A DNA stretch of 64,000 nt from Phytophthora sp. 'mugwort' (lineage: Eukaryota; Oomycota; Peronosporomycetes; Peronosporales; Peronosporaceae): assembly GCA_033558025.1 (NCBI GenBank), contig JAUCEF010000018.1:372001-436000 (forward strand). The letters are read 5' to 3'. The notes beneath the pieces were generated by a model. The model was not told the origin of the DNA, made no database searches, and saw nothing but the letters and a program-made list of their open reading frames with translations. The position numbers were made by a program, and so were the translations under genes. Positions 23,701 to 33,844 of this stretch are shown here, in pieces (position 1 is the first letter of the stretch; each line of letters opens with the position of its first letter).

Positions 23701-24130
23701 TCAGCAGCGAACGGACTCGTTGCCCTGAATCGGAGCTAGTTTTCTAATGCGGGGGTCTGGGGGTGCATCACCCAGTATGCTCTGAATAGAAGCTTATGTG
23801 CGATTCCCCCTTCTTTTCTGTGTTTTTCCTTGTTGCGATTCTGCCGTTCTCGACCTACCACCGCTGCAAGTTGCACGGTAGGAATTGCAGTACAACTCCT
23901 ACCACTGGGTTGCTGGGCGCAGGCCGTCGGGTCTAGAGACTCTCCACATCAGGGTCTGATCCGGGCATCCCCTCTCGAGTCGAGTCTCGACGAGTGAGGA
24001 TGCATCATGCTTCGTGCCCCTGAGCGGCTCAGTGAGCCGGACTACGGTATGGCGCCTTCGAACAGTGCGAGGGCATGTGCGCGCTCAATCTGCTCGCGGC
24101 TACCGCCCGATCGAATCGGCTCCTGCTGGA

Positions 24131-24150
24131 TCATTCACTTTGCAATTTGC
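24131..24150 (+). promoter_or_regulatory. Oomycete-type initiator core promoter of the elicitin-like gene
   Basis: TCATTCACTTTGCAATTTGC matches the oomycete initiator (YCAYTYY) fused to the flanking promoter region (A/T-TTTG spaced words). It lies about 60 bases upstream of the start codon, a usual 5' UTR length in these organisms. Confidence 0.75.
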
Positions 24151-24197
24151 CTTTGAAGCAGCAAATCCAAGCCAAATACCAACCCCCACTCTCCACC

Positions 24198-24659
24198 ATG
24201 AAGTCCTTCGTTGCTACCATTGCCGTCCTCGCGGCACTCGTGTCCCAGGCCTCGGCGGCCACCTGCACCAGCAAACAGCTATCGGCCCTGCTCACGAACG
24301 AGCACCTCGACCAATGCGCGACCGACTCGGGCTATGTTTTTACTGCCGCCAGCATCCCGGACCAGGGGACCATTGACAAGATGTGTGCTTCCGCTGCATG
24401 CAAGAGCCTTCTCGCGGACGCCCAGGCCCTGAACCTGGAGGAGTGCAAGCTGCCGGTGGGCCCCGGCATCAACTTGCGTGCTGATCTTCTGGACTATGTG
24501 CCAGCCCACTGCCCGTCGGCGGACTCCCCGACCACCGACTCGCCTACGACGGGCGCGCCCGCGACTGACGCCCCCACGGCCACAGACTCCCCAACTGTCA
24601 CGGACGCGCCCTCGACGCCGGCCACCGCCGCTCCGACCAAGGCCCCCATTGCTTGTTAA
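24198..24659 (+). CDS. Elicitin-like secreted protein
   Basis: A 153-residue secreted protein. Residues 1-20 form a signal peptide (hydrophobic core, ASA cleavage site). The elicitin domain covers about 21-106 with six cysteines at 23, 40, 63, 68, 83 and 105. The 5- and 15-residue gaps between cysteines 3-4 and 4-5 match the family. The first gap is shorter than in classical class I elicitins, which places it among elicitin-like (ELL) proteins. Residues 107-150 are a threonine/proline/serine/alanine tail, probably O-glycosylated and wall-anchored; the protein ends in Cys and shows no GPI-type hydrophobic tail. The family binds sterols and lipids and is sensed by plants. The start at 24198 was chosen over an in-frame upstream ATG at 24075 because it begins the signal peptide and follows the initiator motif. 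It is the first intact host gene after 24 kb of repeats. Confidence 0.92.
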   Translation: MKSFVATIAVLAALVSQASAATCTSKQLSALLTNEHLDQCATDSGYVFTAASIPDQGTIDKMCASAACKSLLADAQALNLEECKLPVGPGINLRADLLDYVPAHCPSADSPTTDSPTTGAPATDAPTATDSPTVTDAPSTPATAAPTKAPIAC

Positions 24660-25396
24660 GCGCTCCACGGATTGACTCGCAGCTTGCTGCAGCCTGTGCG
24701 AGTACTTCGCTGTCTTTTGAGCCCGCCTTCCGTCTCACTCTAGTTATCATCTAGACTGATAGGCTGTGTCCATGTTGTAGTTATTCGATACACTCGGCAA
24801 CTTAAACATGATTTACTATCGTTTTGCACCTGTCTTCACGATGTCAGTTCAGCAACTTGCGAACACCGCAGTATATCTTTTTGGGAGGAACTGTCTCCTC
24901 CGAGAGTGAAGTAAATCAATTCGAACCTTAGTTAATAGCTTCTTTGTAGTATATATTAGGAGGCGTCCGGATGTTATTTGACGTCTTAAGAAGGCTAGGA
25001 CGGCCCGTCCTGGACGGGAGCAGTCATGACGATCAAATCACTAATGAATGACATTCCGGGTTCCTCTTCTCGACGTCGCACCAGTTAGCTCTGGCCGATC
25101 CTGATATAGGCAACGATATCTGATCGCGGCGGCTGTGTGCTCTACTTACATCAGCGATGCAAGATCCGAAGAGATCCGCCCAGGTGACTCGGTAGTTCTC
25201 GTAAGGACTGCCAGTTCATTTAGTGTACCACAACATGTAGAAATGTTGGGTCAACATTGCCCATTTTCCTCAGCTGATCACTATTGGTCAAAATACTACC
25301 CGTATGACGTCAGCCTTACCAGTTTACAGGTGAAAGTCTCCGCTCTGTAGCTGATCTTGTCTGTAGCATTCATCAACACCCTGACGCATTGCCACG
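24660..25396. other. Intergenic region
   Basis: It holds the 3' flank of the elicitin-like gene and the 5' flank of the reductase gene. A motif GCATTCATCAACACC at about 25365 may be the initiator of the downstream gene. The longest open frame (25135-25350, 71 codons) has no motif. Confidence 0.5.
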
Positions 25397-26677
25397 ATGA
25401 GCAAACGCTTCGACGTGATCGTGTACGGCGCCACGGGCTTCACGGGCTCGTTAGTAACCCGCTACCTGGCGGCCGAGTCCGAATCGGCGCTGAGCAACCC
25501 GTCGGCCTTGAAGTGGGCGGTGGCCGCCCGCAGCGAGGCCAATCTGGCGCAGATGAAGGATCAACTTAAGGAGAAGCTGCCTGAGGTTGCGCCCGAGCTC
25601 ATCGACGGGATTCCCGTGATCGTGGCAGATAGTGGCAGCGAAGAGTCGCTGGTGAAGATGGTACAGCAGACCAACGTGGTGGTGTCCCTCGTGGGACCCT
25701 ACAAGCTCTACGGCGAGCTGCTGGTCAAGGCGTGCGCCGAGAACGGCGTGCACTACTGCGACCTGACCGGAGAGATTGTGTGGGTCGAGGAGATGACGGC
25801 CAAGTACGCGGACACGGCGGCCAAGACAGGCGCCGTGCTGGTTAACTGCTGCGGCTTCGAAAGCATCCCGTCGGACCTCACGACGTTTTTGGTCACGGAC
25901 CGCATCCAGAAGAAGCATAACTCGGCCACGAGTCTGGTCGATTTCTACTTCACCGACCTGAAGGGCGAGGCGAGCGGTGGCACGCTGGCGTCTGTGTTCG
26001 CCATTATGGAGACGTCGACCAGCAAGCAGTTGCTGGCGTCGCGCAACCCGTTCTTCTTGACGGATGAGAAGACGATCGCAGAGAAGCAGCAGGCCGGGCT
26101 GGTGAAGGCCAACACGAGCGGCATTGCTGTTCGCTACGACAAGGTCATGGGCTTCTGGCACTCGCTGTTCATCGGCGGCTCAGTGAACCAAGCTGTGGTG
26201 CACCGTAGCAACTACCGTCTCCAGAACAAGTACGGCGACAAGTTTGTCTATCACGAACGCATGGCCATCGGCGGTTTGTTTATGCAGCTGCTGGCCACCT
26301 TTGGAACGATCATCATGAGTACTATGCTGTACTTTGGCTGGACTCGCGCTCTGCTCAAGCGACTGGCGCGTGCGCCTGGCCAGGGTCCGTCGGAGGAGTC
26401 CATGATGCAGGGTTACTTCGTCGCGGAGGCCGCGGGCTACTCGGACGACGGTAAGCTGGCGGTAAAGGCCAAGACGGTGGGCTCAGGCGACCCGGGCTAC
26501 CGTCTGACGTCGCGCCTCATCTCGGAGTGCGCGTTCTGCTTGGCCAAAGACGAGTTCGGTGAGGCCAAGAGTCTAAAGGGCGGCTTCTACACACCGGCCA
26601 GTGCGTTCGGCTACAAGTTGGTCGATCGCTTGCAGACAAAGAAGTTTATTACGTTCGAGGTTAAGGACATGGCCTAA
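25397..26677 (+). CDS. Saccharopine dehydrogenase-like oxidoreductase (SCCPDH family)
   Basis: A 426-residue intact protein. The N-terminus has a Rossmann nucleotide-binding motif GATGFTG at residues 11-17 after a beta strand (FDVIVY), then WAVAARS, the region of the second strand that contacts NAD(P). CGFESIPSD around residues 153-161 is a conserved block in SCCPDH and trans-acting enoyl reductase relatives. A hydrophobic stretch near residues 293-316 (MQLLATFGTIIMSTMLYFGW) may anchor it to lipid droplets or membranes, as seen in animal SCCPDH. The length fits the family (about 430). True lysine-pathway saccharopine dehydrogenase activity is not implied; the substrate is unknown. The start ATG lies directly after an initiator-like CATTCATC. 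No intron is needed. Confidence 0.88.
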   Translation: MSKRFDVIVYGATGFTGSLVTRYLAAESESALSNPSALKWAVAARSEANLAQMKDQLKEKLPEVAPELIDGIPVIVADSGSEESLVKMVQQTNVVVSLVGPYKLYGELLVKACAENGVHYCDLTGEIVWVEEMTAKYADTAAKTGAVLVNCCGFESIPSDLTTFLVTDRIQKKHNSATSLVDFYFTDLKGEASGGTLASVFAIMETSTSKQLLASRNPFFLTDEKTIAEKQQAGLVKANTSGIAVRYDKVMGFWHSLFIGGSVNQAVVHRSNYRLQNKYGDKFVYHERMAIGGLFMQLLATFGTIIMSTMLYFGWTRALLKRLARAPGQGPSEESMMQGYFVAEAAGYSDDGKLAVKAKTVGSGDPGYRLTSRLISECAFCLAKDEFGEAKSLKGGFYTPASAFGYKLVDRLQTKKFITFEVKDMA

Positions 26678-26803
26678 GTACGCACTAGCACACAAGCTTA
26701 ACAATTCGTAGTAATACTACAAGCCAAACGTAGCGTCCGACGGTTGGAAGGATCCAAGCTGAGGGGACGGATGCCAATCAAACAACAGATCTTTGTGTCG
26801 TGC

Positions 26804-26816
26804 CCATTCACCTTTT
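26804..26816 (+). promoter_or_regulatory. Initiator-like core promoter of the ELMO gene
   Basis: CCATTCACCTTTT resembles the initiator of the elicitin-like gene and lies about 40 bases upstream of the chosen ATG at 26848. Confidence 0.55.
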
Positions 26817-26847
26817 AGCTGTCTATATCAAGCACGTCGACAGTCCA

Positions 26848-28090
26848 ATGGGAAATGCTACCGGACGAGAAGTGAGCCAAGCCGAACGAGGACGGCGCCC
26901 CAATGACAAGGAAATGCTCGCGCTGTTCAAGATGCAGCGAGCGTTGTTCCGTCGGCTCGTGGCGTCTCCAGAGGTAGCTAGATTGGCCAGCGTGGGCCAG
27001 ACCATGTCCATTAACCTTTTTCTACGTTCCTCTTAAGCAGCATCTGCACTTGCTGCAGCGATATTGGACTGCAAGCTTCCGTCGCAAGCAGCAGATGCCG
27101 GGTTTTGTGCTGGTGAGCGACCTGTGGATGGAGGCGGGGTTCACTGATCCTAATCCGGCCGCCGACTTGAACCCGATGGGGGAGCTCGGACTGCAGTGCC
27201 TCGTATTTTTCGTCGAGACGTACCCGGCCGAAACGTCCATGATGCGGCGTGGCCGTGGAGGCTACCCGTTCGCCAAGGCGGCAGTCGGGATTGTGCGTTC
27301 TTTGAGCTTAAGGATGCATCTGATGGACTCGAGTGGCAATCCCGGTCCATTCCCCGTGACGGACGCGCTGTTCTGGCAGCTCTTTGAGCGAGACGACGGC
27401 TTCTTCCAGCTCTTCTCGCTCGCTTTCTTGACGTTCGAAGAGCTCTTCTGCGAGGAAGTGGCGGTCAACTTGTGGATGCGAGACGTGGATACGTGCTCAA
27501 TGACGGTGGTAGACAAACTCGTGACTGGGGTTGAGCTCAAGTTGATGGACAAGCTGAAGAAGGCCCCTCTAAAGCTCACCGACCTGCGAGATCTCTGCAG
27601 CAATGGCCGGCACGTTGTCGAGAAGACAGAGGAAATCAGTAGATTCGCTCTTGATGCTAGCCGGTCGTCTCCAAGCAGCAGTGACGCCGGCTCGGTGTCT
27701 CGATGGACTCAGCACCAAACTTCAGGGCGGAAGAGCATGCGAGAGGTGGGTAAAGCTTGGGGCAAGGAGAATGAAGAGGAGATTTCGCAAAGCAAGCGCT
27801 ACCGGTTGAAGCCGCGGATGCCCGAAATTGAGCACCGCAGCAGCGACAGTTCAGCGAGTGGAACGAGCAGCGACACCGATGTGCCGGTACTGTCGCCCCG
27901 ACGCCACAATGCCGAAGAGGTCGACGACACCGTCGACGAGAAGGACGACGAGGACGCGCCAGACAAAGCGGCGTCCGAGCCGACCGAAGATCTGTTCGCG
28001 GGACTTGTCACCAAGTTGGCGACGTCTTTTAAGTGCAGCGAGCGCGACGAAAGCTTCGAGACGCCGGGGTGTGCGGCCCGAAGCTGCTAG
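26848..28090 (+). CDS. ELMO-domain protein (two exons)
   Basis: Exon 1 is 26848-26991 (48 codons, MGNATGREVSQAERGRRP then FRRLVASPEVARLAS). The intron is 26992-27037 or 26992-27040, with donor GTGGGC, branch-like TTAAC and a tandem AAGCAG acceptor; both choices keep frame. Exon 2 runs to the stop at 28090. The ELMO domain core has DLWMEAGFTDPNPAADLNP and MGELGLQCLVFFVETYP, the signature of the domain that in animals pairs with DOCK proteins, and in ELMOD proteins acts as a GAP for Arf-family GTPases. It continues to about residue 225. The C-terminal third is low-complexity, rich in serine, acidic and basic residues, and probably disordered. No DOCK, PH or armadillo region is present, so this is the stand-alone ELMOD architecture. 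Substrate GTPase not known. Confidence 0.8.
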
Positions 28091-28383
28091 CGGTGAGGCC
28101 ATCGCGTTTACGGCTCGAATTCATCCCCTACAAGCGGAGTCATCACCATTAGTTTACGACAATCGAGATAGCACCGTCCAGTGGCACGATGAAAGTCTCC
28201 GTTGCGGATGGTAACTTTAACTTGAAAACTGAACTTGACTTGTATCATCCAAAATCCGTAATCAGCCAGCTGAACAGTTTTCGAGTAAAAATCCAGAGAC
28301 ACGCACTTGTCCAACGCATAGATGAGCGAACTTCATAGCGAACCTCAAGCAGAACTTGTCAGTTCCTGATCGTCTCTGGTCCC
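28091..28383. other. Intergenic region
   Basis: A gap of just under 300 bases between the ELMO and ankyrin genes, without a clear gene. No convincing initiator was found before the ankyrin start. Confidence 0.5.
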
Positions 28384-29565
28384 ATGAGTGCGAATCCGTT
28401 TGCCGACTTCATGCAGGGCTCGCCAATGGCCAAAGCGCCCACGAGTGACCAGTCGCTTTGGGTTCGCCTGGTACGCATGGTTCACGACGATTCCGACGAT
28501 AGCATGATGATGTTGCAATCTGCGTTCCCGCCGGCGCAGATCGTGGCGTTCCGCGATGAACACCAGCGATCTGCGACGCACTTGGCCATTGTGGAACAAG
28601 ATATGGAGCTGCTGGAGTTCGTGCTTGAGAGCGGAGCTACGCTGGATGGTCACGACGATAGCGGGGCCTCACCGTTGACGACGGCGTTGATCGGACTCCA
28701 CTATCAAGCTGCGGTAATGCTGGTCACGTACGGGTGCGACGTCGACCATGTGAACGCTGTGTTCCAGACGTCGATGCATGTGCTGGCCACGTACGGAGCG
28801 TTGGACGCGGTGCTGTGGCTGTTGGAGAGAGAAGCGGACATCGAGGCCCGTGACGCCGGTGGCAACTCGCCACTGCATCTGGCGGCAGCGTACTGCTCGC
28901 AACCCGTTGTCGAGTTCTTGTTGGCTGCTGGAGCAGACGTGAACGCTGTGAACGCGTCCGAGACGACGCCAATGCATTTTGCAGCACCTAATGGCAACTG
29001 TGCAGTTCTCGAGACATTGATCAACTACGGCGCTGATCTGGAGGCGAGCGACGAACATGGCAATACACCGTTGATCGACGCGACGTTTGTGAGTCAAAGC
29101 GCGGCGCCACATTTCGCCTCGGGTGACCAGACGACGCAATACGCGGTGGTGGATTTACTGTTGCAGCATGGCGCGAACGCGAATGCCGTGAATAATGACG
29201 GTGACACGGCACTGTTTGGTGCAGTACACAACGAGTACGACTCAGTCGTCAAGCTGCTGCTGACGCACGGAGCTGACGCCCGTGTGCGAAATAATCAGCA
29301 TGAAACATTGCTGCATGTGCTGGCTCGTGGGTACGCGCCTAATGTGGTTATATGGAGCGAGCTACTGCAACACCAAGTCGACATCTTTGCCCAAGATCGA
29401 CTAAACCTCACGTGTGCCATGGTGTGGACGTCGTGTCATCAGGATTTTCATCCTCACGACATCTCGACTAGTGACAAGACACAGCAGCAAGATATTGCTT
29501 GGATCAAACGTTTACTCTCGAGAGAGTCGACAGTAGGCTCAGCGCGGTTGACCCCGTGCTTGTAG
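28384..29565 (+). CDS. Ankyrin-repeat protein
   Basis: A 393-residue intact protein with about seven ankyrin repeats between residues 60 and 335. Typical helices and turns are visible: NSPLHLAAAYCSQPVVEFLL, AAGADVNAVN, TPMHFAAPNG, NTPLIDA, DLLLQHGANANAVNNDGDTA, LLLTHGADARVRNN. The N-terminal 45 residues are not repeat-like. An insertion of about 20 residues (SQSAAPHFASGDQTTQ) splits the helix of one repeat. There is no signal peptide, membrane segment or attached enzyme domain, so it is probably a cytosolic protein-protein interaction module whose partner cannot be deduced. The C-terminal 60 residues have no motif. It is the last host gene before a large repeat block; a mariner-type terminus begins 30 bases after its stop codon. 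Confidence 0.9.
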   Translation: MSANPFADFMQGSPMAKAPTSDQSLWVRLVRMVHDDSDDSMMMLQSAFPPAQIVAFRDEHQRSATHLAIVEQDMELLEFVLESGATLDGHDDSGASPLTTALIGLHYQAAVMLVTYGCDVDHVNAVFQTSMHVLATYGALDAVLWLLEREADIEARDAGGNSPLHLAAAYCSQPVVEFLLAAGADVNAVNASETTPMHFAAPNGNCAVLETLINYGADLEASDEHGNTPLIDATFVSQSAAPHFASGDQTTQYAVVDLLLQHGANANAVNNDGDTALFGAVHNEYDSVVKLLLTHGADARVRNNQHETLLHVLARGYAPNVVIWSELLQHQVDIFAQDRLNLTCAMVWTSCHQDFHPHDISTSDKTQQQDIAWIKRLLSRESTVGSARLTPCL

Positions 29566-29594
29566 CTGACAAGAAGTAGTGTAACATTCATTTA

Positions 29595-29640
29595 CTCCCT
29601 CCGTTTTCTATTACTTGGCGGGTTCACATGTAACATGTTT
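29595..29640 (+). repeat. Stowaway-like/mariner terminal repeat, left
   Basis: TA followed by CTCCCTCCGTTTTCTATTAC and then TTGGCGGGTTCACATG. The first 13 bases match the terminus known from plant Stowaway/mariner elements. An inverted partner is at 37570-37617. It lies directly downstream of the ankyrin gene. Confidence 0.7.
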
Positions 29641-29839
29641 GGCAAAATTGTTTCAGAATATACCCAGCAATATGCATATGAAATGAATCACGGTGAATCA
29701 CAGTGATTTTAGCCGTGCGATGAAACGTTTTACACTTGAATAATATTCATTTCATATTATGCTGCATTTTGACAGAATGCTCGTAAAAAAAGGCGCCCGA
29801 TAGCCCCAGGTTTTCAAAAAGGGTTAAGTGATCGAACCT

Positions 29840-30170
29840 GGAGATTATCCATGTATTCCCATGCTTTTCCATGTTTCCAATAACAACATACGAATATCTT
29901 ACATGCAGCGGTAATATATGTCGGTTATGTTTGTCCATGTCGAAACATGGTCAATACATGTTAACAGTTGAACAAGAAAATCAAAGACTATCATGAGAGT
30001 GAGATTTCGGGGAAGATGACACTCTTGTTTTTCATGGGTGGACCCATGATCAATAATATACAAATCGCAGGCGAAACGTGGGAAACATGGCGACACCATG
30101 GCCAACTCGTGGAAAAATGGATCGACTATAGAAACATGGAAACATGGGCAAAACATGCAAACACGTATTG
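29840..30170. repeat. CATG-word cluster at the 3' end of the second MULE-Ulp1 element
   Basis: Fifteen CATG words in about 330 bases, mostly as CCATG before 29,940 and ACATGG after, giving inverted symmetry. Examples are GTCCATGTCGAAACATGG and CATGGGTGGACCCATG. Similar clusters lie at 31797-31892, 32912-32978 and 34690-34812. Confidence 0.8.
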
Positions 30171-31796
30171 ATGGTCTCAGTGATGCTACTTGTTGATTTC
30201 TTTTGCTGCAGCTCTTCGAGTCACTGACGCTCGCCACAGTGCGTATTGTATCCCAGCGCCGGCATAGTAGCCTGGTGGTGGAGTAGTCATTGCCCGCCTT
30301 CTTAAACAAACGCCGCCAGAAGTGCAAGCACACGAACCATCCACAGCTGTGGCCGTCTTTCTGGATGGGGCTGTGAACAACCACTACTTGGTAAGGCTGC
30401 GGTAGGCTTTCCTGTTCAGCTCCTCCGCTAACTCTGCGAGTAAGTTCTGGTTTGCTCTCTTGTCAAAGCTATCGTAGCTGCAAATCGAAGTCCGTGATTT
30501 GTCAACGATGAGGCCGGCTCAGTTATTCCCATTGATGTTTCGTGGCATGAAACAAGCTCCTTTTGGGCTCCAGCCAATACACCCAGTTTCAACAGAGGGT
30601 CACGCTTGCCTTTATCAGGCGCCGGTATCTTGAGCGGCGCCAAGAAGATTGTAGTGTTGTTCATATACTTCGCCGATAGCGTCATCGTAAACGCATTGAT
30701 CAGATTGTCAGTGTACCAGCACTCGTCTCGGGCGCAGTATAAGTGGATACACTCCAAGTCAAAGCCATCCTCGAAACCTGGAAGCCTCTCGTACGGACGG
30801 ACACGTTTTCAAGATTCTTTCTGCCAATACAGCTGCTCTTTTATTGTTTAGCGCATTGTCGACTTCGATCATTAACCATGAGTAACATAACATTCCTTCT
30901 TTGCATGCCTTGACCATAGTGCACACGTACTGCATCGCCATCAGCTGGCGTTGCGTGAAATCACCCAGTCCGTCCACATGACAAATCCAGCATTCACCAC
31001 TCGTATCTGGCTGCGAAGTCAGATCCATCGCTTCTCCGAACGGCGCCGTTCGCTCAATTAGCTTAAGTGCTTCGTGTACCATAGACTCCGGAGTCGGTAA
31101 GGAACAGCAGTATCCCATGGTTAAGACTTAGTGACAGCGAGGCTTCTGCTTCTGTATTGGAAGTGGCGCACCTCGAGTGTGCTCAGCAAAGATGAGAGCT
31201 CCATGAGTAGGGGCTTGCGAGCCTTAATAAATTCCTCCACCTGAAACCACATCGTCTCCACGTAATATGTTACGCAGTTTCGAGCCTTTGTTGTACTCTT
31301 TTCGCTTCTGGCTTTGATGCGCATCGTCTGCAGCTCTATTCTTGCGAGGGCGGCCCACGCGTCGCCTAGGGTCGAATGATTTCAATGCCTTCTTTGCCTT
31401 TTTGGTGTCAGTCTCGCCGACCGGGGGGTCCTCGTGCTGGGTTTCGTCTTTTTCCTCGAAGGGCTCGCTCGTATCAGCTGCTGCTTGGGTTGGCGGTAGA
31501 CTTGAATCCTCATCACCGTCGCAAGCACCCATTGTCACGTCTCCTTGGTGCAACTTACTCCACCAGATCTCCAAATTATCCAGCGCGGACTGAAACTTCT
31601 CTTCGGGCAAGTCCGAGAGCTCAGCTGCTATTCTACTGAAAACCTCTGAGCGCTCTTATACTTCTCCCACTCAGTCATCCGCTTCTTTCGCTTAATTTCG
31701 CCGCCGCCGTACCGATGCGCAGAGGTACCTCGACGGCGACTAGCTCTTCTTCCAATGGCCCCACGCGTAACCATCGTTTCGAGACTGTGTACCCGA

Positions 31797-31892
31797 AACA
31801 TGGACAAGATATGGCAAAAACATGGTCACGCCATGGCCGAAACATGGACATCATTTTAAAAACATGGTTAAATCATGGCTAACACATGACCA
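31797..31892. repeat. CATG-word cluster downstream of the SWIM region
   Basis: Seven CATG words in about 100 bases, as AAACATGG repeated roughly every 12-20 bases. It lies between the SWIM-coding frame and the basic linker of the MULE-Ulp1 gene, where a second intron could sit. Confidence 0.75.
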
Positions 31893-32873
31893 GACAATCA
31901 CTGTAGCTCGCACTGGTAGGAATCGTCGAGTACGGGATCGTCAACAAACCACCGACGTGCTTCCGGTACATCATGGCGTGTCTGAAAGGAAGCTTCATGG
32001 TCGCAGAAAACTCGCAAGAACATAACCAAGAGAGCATATTCATGCAGTGTGATCTACAAGAACATCGGAACGTGGCGTACAACTCCTCTTCATCTACCGT
32101 GTAGCTCTTCAACGAGTCCGGATTTACTGCATACTTGTACTCGAGGAAGAGCACCTCAGCCAGCCATTCACTCGTCATACCAAGGAACTGGTTCAACTCT
32201 TGTCCGTAGTTGATGTTCCTTTGGGTCCTGGCATAATCACACGCGTCACATACTCGTCTTCTTTGTGTCGCTGATATCGAATCACATATTCCAAACACTG
32301 CTTCATTGTCATCGAGCTGTCTAGATCTGTCTTCAGCTTTCCAAGGAAATTTTCAAGACGGTTGTTCGTGTGTTGCGGAAATGTGGTGATTCATGCGGAA
32401 CAGCGTAACCCACATCTCTTTACACTTCATCCAGCTCGCTTCAAAGTATTTCCACAGATCGCGCGCCCACCTCGTTCAGAAAGCACTTCGAACTCGTCAG
32501 CGTGATCTTACAATTCTGGATCATATTTGGAGTACACCAGTTCGAAACACTGAAGTCCATCTGCTTCAAAGTGTCACTGCTATATGTGCCGTACTGTTTG
32601 TCATCTCTGACTGCTCGGCGTAACCACTTTATGACGTGGAAGTGGCACAGCAATATTCTAACGTCGGGAAACATACTCCGCAAGACTTCGATCTCGTTAA
32701 GGTCCTTATCCACCATGATGAGCTTGGTCCGTTCCCAGTCGTTCTCTCTCTAAAAATACTCGACTAGCTTCACCATGTGCCAGTCAGCGTTGCGCTCAAT
32801 CACAGAGTGTTGCACAGCTTGACCTTTCCCAAACTTATCCATGATCATCGGCGTGCAAAGCTGATAGTCGTAT

Positions 32874-32995
32874 CTGACGATCCCTCCCACGCCACAGCCA
32901 AGACACAGAAACCATGGAGAAACATGAACACATGAAGGTGATGCTATTAGAAACATAGCAAAAGCATGGGGAACATAGTATAAACCTGGACCCAC
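32874..32995 (-). other. Intron in the second MULE-Ulp1 gene, CATG-rich
   Basis: A 122-base GT-AG intron on the minus strand with donor GTGGGTCC and acceptor GATCGTCAG. Splicing joins CTHKTN to RYDYQLCT in one frame, as expected for the conserved catalytic block. It includes four CATG words. Confidence 0.7.
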
Positions 32996-33450
32996 CGGTT
33001 CGTTTTGTGCGTGCAATCAATGAGCAGAATTTCTGGAAAGCGCTTGTACAGCTTGCGCGTATGCTCCGAGCTGATAGAGACTACAGCGGTCTGGCCATTC
33101 GAGTTTTCATCAACAGCAGAGACATTTCCCGGGGCTGCAAGGTCAAACTTTACGAGCAGTTCTGCTACCTGGACCTCCTCGCTCAGTGATATCCCTTTCA
33201 CCACTCACCCCAAGTATTAGCAACCCATTTATTCCCATTAGAGGCAACGCAAGGTCACACACCGAACTTCTTGATCTTTGTGATCATGTTGTAAATGTCT
33301 GTCGACGGCACGTAGTGAGGTGAGTTCGCTCGGATGTAGTCGTAAATTCTGCTTGCCTTTCTGCCACTTGCCACCCTAAGTCCCACGTCATTCATAATCG
33401 GCAAGCTGGCAGGAACTTGACGAATGGAAGGGTATTTCTAATAGACTTCT

Positions 33451-33844
33451 TGCAGCGGGGCTGCGTAGCGTCGTGCGTCAGAGGAAGACGTATGGCTCCC
33501 CGAGTCTTAGCTGTAGTTATCCTACCCCCTAAGGTCTCCGCAGAGGCTTAAATCGCTCTAGTTATACTAGAGACTCAAAAGGTAGTATTCCTAAACCTAG
33601 GGCAATACTTTCTTTGATCCTAAAACAGAACTGTTATCTGTTTGCTTATCTGCGGCAAAGCCGCCTGTGGTGTAAATGCATGACTCTAACTATCTACCAT
33701 AGTTTAACCTAGTCAAATGCATATCGAGTGGCCCTGTGGCCACGTACTGAAATCTCGTTAATCCAAGTGGTACTAAGTACCACTTACTGCAAGGTGACAC
33801 GTAGCACGGCTACACTTGTGTTACCTTCGTGTAACCCCGTTACA
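33451..33844. mobile_element. Solo LTR with 5-base target-site duplication
   Basis: A 394-base segment begins TGCAGCGGGG and ends CCCCGTTACA, a TG...CA pair within a 10-base imperfect inverted repeat. It is flanked on both sides by CTTCT (33446-33450 and 33845-33849), a perfect 5-base duplication. It is non-coding and contains palindromes such as GTGGTACTAAGTACCAC. This is the footprint of an LTR retrotransposon reduced by LTR-LTR recombination. It sits between the N-terminal and catalytic regions of the MULE-Ulp1 gene, so it inserted after that element. Orientation and superfamily are not determined. Confidence 0.88.

Noticed and set aside
25451..26161. A 236-codon minus-strand frame opposite the reductase gene
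   Set aside because: It is the antisense of a GC-rich coding region with strong codon structure on the plus strand. Leu/Arg/His-rich translation is typical of a shadow.
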